From Cloacibacterium caeni_C (GTDB lineage: Bacteria > Bacteroidota > Bacteroidia > Flavobacteriales > Weeksellaceae), in the NCBI GenBank assembly GCA_002422665.1, contig DITA01000060.1:1-7024 (forward strand): 7,024 nucleotides of DNA, read 5' to 3'. The translations under genes were made by a program, and so were the position numbers. Shown in pieces: positions 5,499 through 7,024 of the stretch; within the stretch, counting starts at the first letter, position 1; every line of letters starts with the position of its first letter. The notes under the pieces are model-generated. The model was not told where the DNA came from and made no database searches. It worked only from the letters and a program-made list of their open reading frames with translations.

Positions 5499-7024
5499 AT
5501 GAATATGAAAAAAAATTATATCATCGCTATTGGATTTCTTTTTACCACAACTTTCGTTTTTTCTCAAAACACTAAAAATGAAACACTAAAAGAGAAACAA
5601 ATAGACGGTGTAACCCTTACCAAAACCAAAAAAGCAGTAGAACAAAAAGCAGACAGAACTATTTTTGATTTTTCAGAACAAGCTCATCTCAATACCGGAA
5701 ATGTAAGTGAAGGTCTTAAAAAATTGCCAGGACTTATCGTCTCTGATGTTGCAGGTATGATGTATCAAGGGAAGCAATTAGATGTTTATATGGACGGAAG
5801 ACCGCTAAATATTGGCGGTAATCAGCTGCAAGCTTTTCTCGAAGGAATGCCTGCCAATTCTGTAGAACGTGTAGAAATTGTAACACAACCTGGCTCTGAA
5901 TTTCCTGCTACTTCTGGTGGTGCAATCATTAACATTATCACCAATAAAAACGCACAAAAATATCTTTCTGCAACTTACACCGGGAGATACGCTTTCACCC
6001 ATTACGAAAAATATAGAAATAGAATCAATAATTCTATTCTATTAAATGCCAAAAACAAGTATTTTGGATGGCAATTAAATTTTGGGCAAAATTATAGAGA
6101 AGCTTACAGAGAATCTATCATAGACAAGGTTTCTAACGTATTTTCGGAGCAAGTGAATAGAGGTTATTTTGTGAAATCTGCACTTACTTTTAACATTGGG
6201 AAAGACAGATTATTGGTAAATTATGACATCAACCATAATAATAATGACACCGAAAATAGCAGTTCTGGTTTTATAGCCAATAGAACGGGAACCGCGCCTA
6301 ATTACATTTACAGTATAGACGATTATACCACCAAAGATTTCGGAGAGACAGAAAACTGGAGAAAAGATTTAAGCGCAACGTATCAAATAAAATTTGACGA
6401 TAAAAATAAAAAATTAGATTTGAACGCCAGTTATAACACTTTTGATTCAAACTATAATCTTGATGGTAAAAAATTTATCAACTCTACTACTCAAAACAAT
6501 AACATAGAAACCACTTCTCATCAAAACGTAGCGACCTTCAGAATTGATTATTCGCAACCTATTAAAATTTTAGACGAAGGGAAAATTTCTTTCGGTGGTT
6601 TGTTTGAAAAATTAAACTACGACACAGATTTTTTCGGCATTACAAATTTAGAATACCAAAGACAAACTACTTCTACGTATGCAGAAATTCAAGCAAAGAA
6701 AAAGAATTTTGATTTTATTTTAGGAACCAGAGCAGAAGCTTATGATATTTCTGGAAAAACCATCGATTTAACCACCGGAAAACTTACTAAAGATCTAATT
6801 CCTTTTAAAAAATTCAGCCTTTTCCCGAATGCAAGCATTCAATATAACTTTGGGAAACAAGTCTATTTTGCACTGAATTACAACAGAAAAATTCAACTGC
6901 CTAATATTTCTTGGCTTAACCCAAATAACACCAATTACCAAAACGGAAACATCAGTTTCGGTGGAAATCCTAATCTACAACCTACTATTTTTAATAATCT
7001 CGAAGCAAAATTTTCAGTCTTTGA
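5499..7024 (+). CDS. TonB-dependent receptor / outer membrane beta-barrel family protein, 3' end outside window
   Basis: The frame is open from the ATG at 5499 to the right edge: 508 residues with no stop. An in-frame TAG at 5484 limits the start to ATG 5499 or ATG 5505 (residue 3). Residues 1-22 form a signal peptide: a lysine pair, a hydrophobic core, then VFS before Q23, typical of flavobacterial exported proteins. Residues about 47-150 are a TonB-receptor plug: LKKLPGLIV, then VYMDGRPL with the MDG turn, SVERVEIVTQPGSEF and GGAIINIIT. From about 155 alternating aromatic/polar stretches look like outer-membrane beta-strands. The segment near 455-500 (FKKFSLFPNASIQYNF, RKIQLP, GGNPNLQPT) matches the style of the OMP_b-brl_3 family. 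Relatives of 750-800 residues often begin with a carboxypeptidase regulatory-like domain; here only about 25 residues separate signal and plug, with IDGVTLT (35-41) a possible TonB-box-like segment. Substrate unknown. Family call is firm, transport role inferred. Confidence 0.9.
   Translation, partial: MNMKKNYIIAIGFLFTTTFVFSQNTKNETLKEKQIDGVTLTKTKKAVEQKADRTIFDFSEQAHLNTGNVSEGLKKLPGLIVSDVAGMMYQGKQLDVYMDGRPLNIGGNQLQAFLEGMPANSVERVEIVTQPGSEFPATSGGAIINIITNKNAQKYLSATYTGRYAFTHYEKYRNRINNSILLNAKNKYFGWQLNFGQNYREAYRESIIDKVSNVFSEQVNRGYFVKSALTFNIGKDRLLVNYDINHNNNDTENSSSGFIANRTGTAPNYIYSIDDYTTKDFGETENWRKDLSATYQIKFDDKNKKLDLNASYNTFDSNYNLDGKKFINSTTQNNNIETTSHQNVATFRIDYSQPIKILDEGKISFGGLFEKLNYDTDFFGITNLEYQRQTTSTYAEIQAKKKNFDFILGTRAEAYDISGKTIDLTTGKLTKDLIPFKKFSLFPNASIQYNFGKQVYFALNYNRKIQLPNISWLNPNNTNYQNGNISFGGNPNLQPTIFNNLEAKFSVF

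Noticed and set aside
5805..6002. Minus-strand ORF of 65 codons within the receptor gene
   Set aside because: It overlaps the conserved plug region of the receptor and has no recognisable motif.
3046..7024. An operon linking the aconitase and the TonB receptor as an iron-uptake unit
   Set aside because: A strong terminator at 5339-5370 separates them, and nothing in the receptor sequence indicates an iron-siderophore substrate.

Overview
The window is AT-rich, uses mostly AGA arginine codons, has no Shine-Dalgarno-like sites before the two starts that can be seen, and encodes Bacteroidota-type proteins. It most resembles a chromosomal segment from Flavobacteriia, perhaps Chryseobacterium or Cloacibacterium-like. 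That placement rests on protein style and base composition only, since no rRNA or other marker is present.

Layout, all on the + strand: (1) 1-2756, acnB, the bifunctional aconitate hydratase 2 / 2-methylisocitrate dehydratase, running in through the left edge and missing only its first few residues. (2) 2757-3045, an intergenic region with a small GAAA-loop hairpin and a strong 15-bp terminator, then about 210 bp of AT-rich leader with short dyads. (3) 3046-5319, a complete second aconitase of the mitochondrial type. (4) 5308-5370, a weak hairpin spanning the stop codon followed by a strong terminator. (5) 5371-5498, a short intergenic region with a T9A7 tract. (6) 5499-7024, the first 508 residues of an outer-membrane TonB-dependent receptor / beta-barrel protein, cut by the right edge.

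The two aconitases catalyse the same TCA-cycle step (citrate to isocitrate) but belong to distant branches of the superfamily with different domain orders. Both keep the three cysteine ligands of the [4Fe-4S] cluster. The terminators suggest separate transcription of acnB, the second aconitase and the receptor. The receptor shows no sequence link to the TCA cycle, and any iron connection is conjecture.

I see no mobile element, CRISPR array, RNA gene or defence system. The window looks like ordinary core chromosome. The points most worth a second look are the misleading internal GTG start in acnB, the side-by-side pair of distant aconitases, the hairpin pairs at both gene ends, the structured leader of the second aconitase, and the apparent lack of an N-terminal regulatory-like domain in the receptor.
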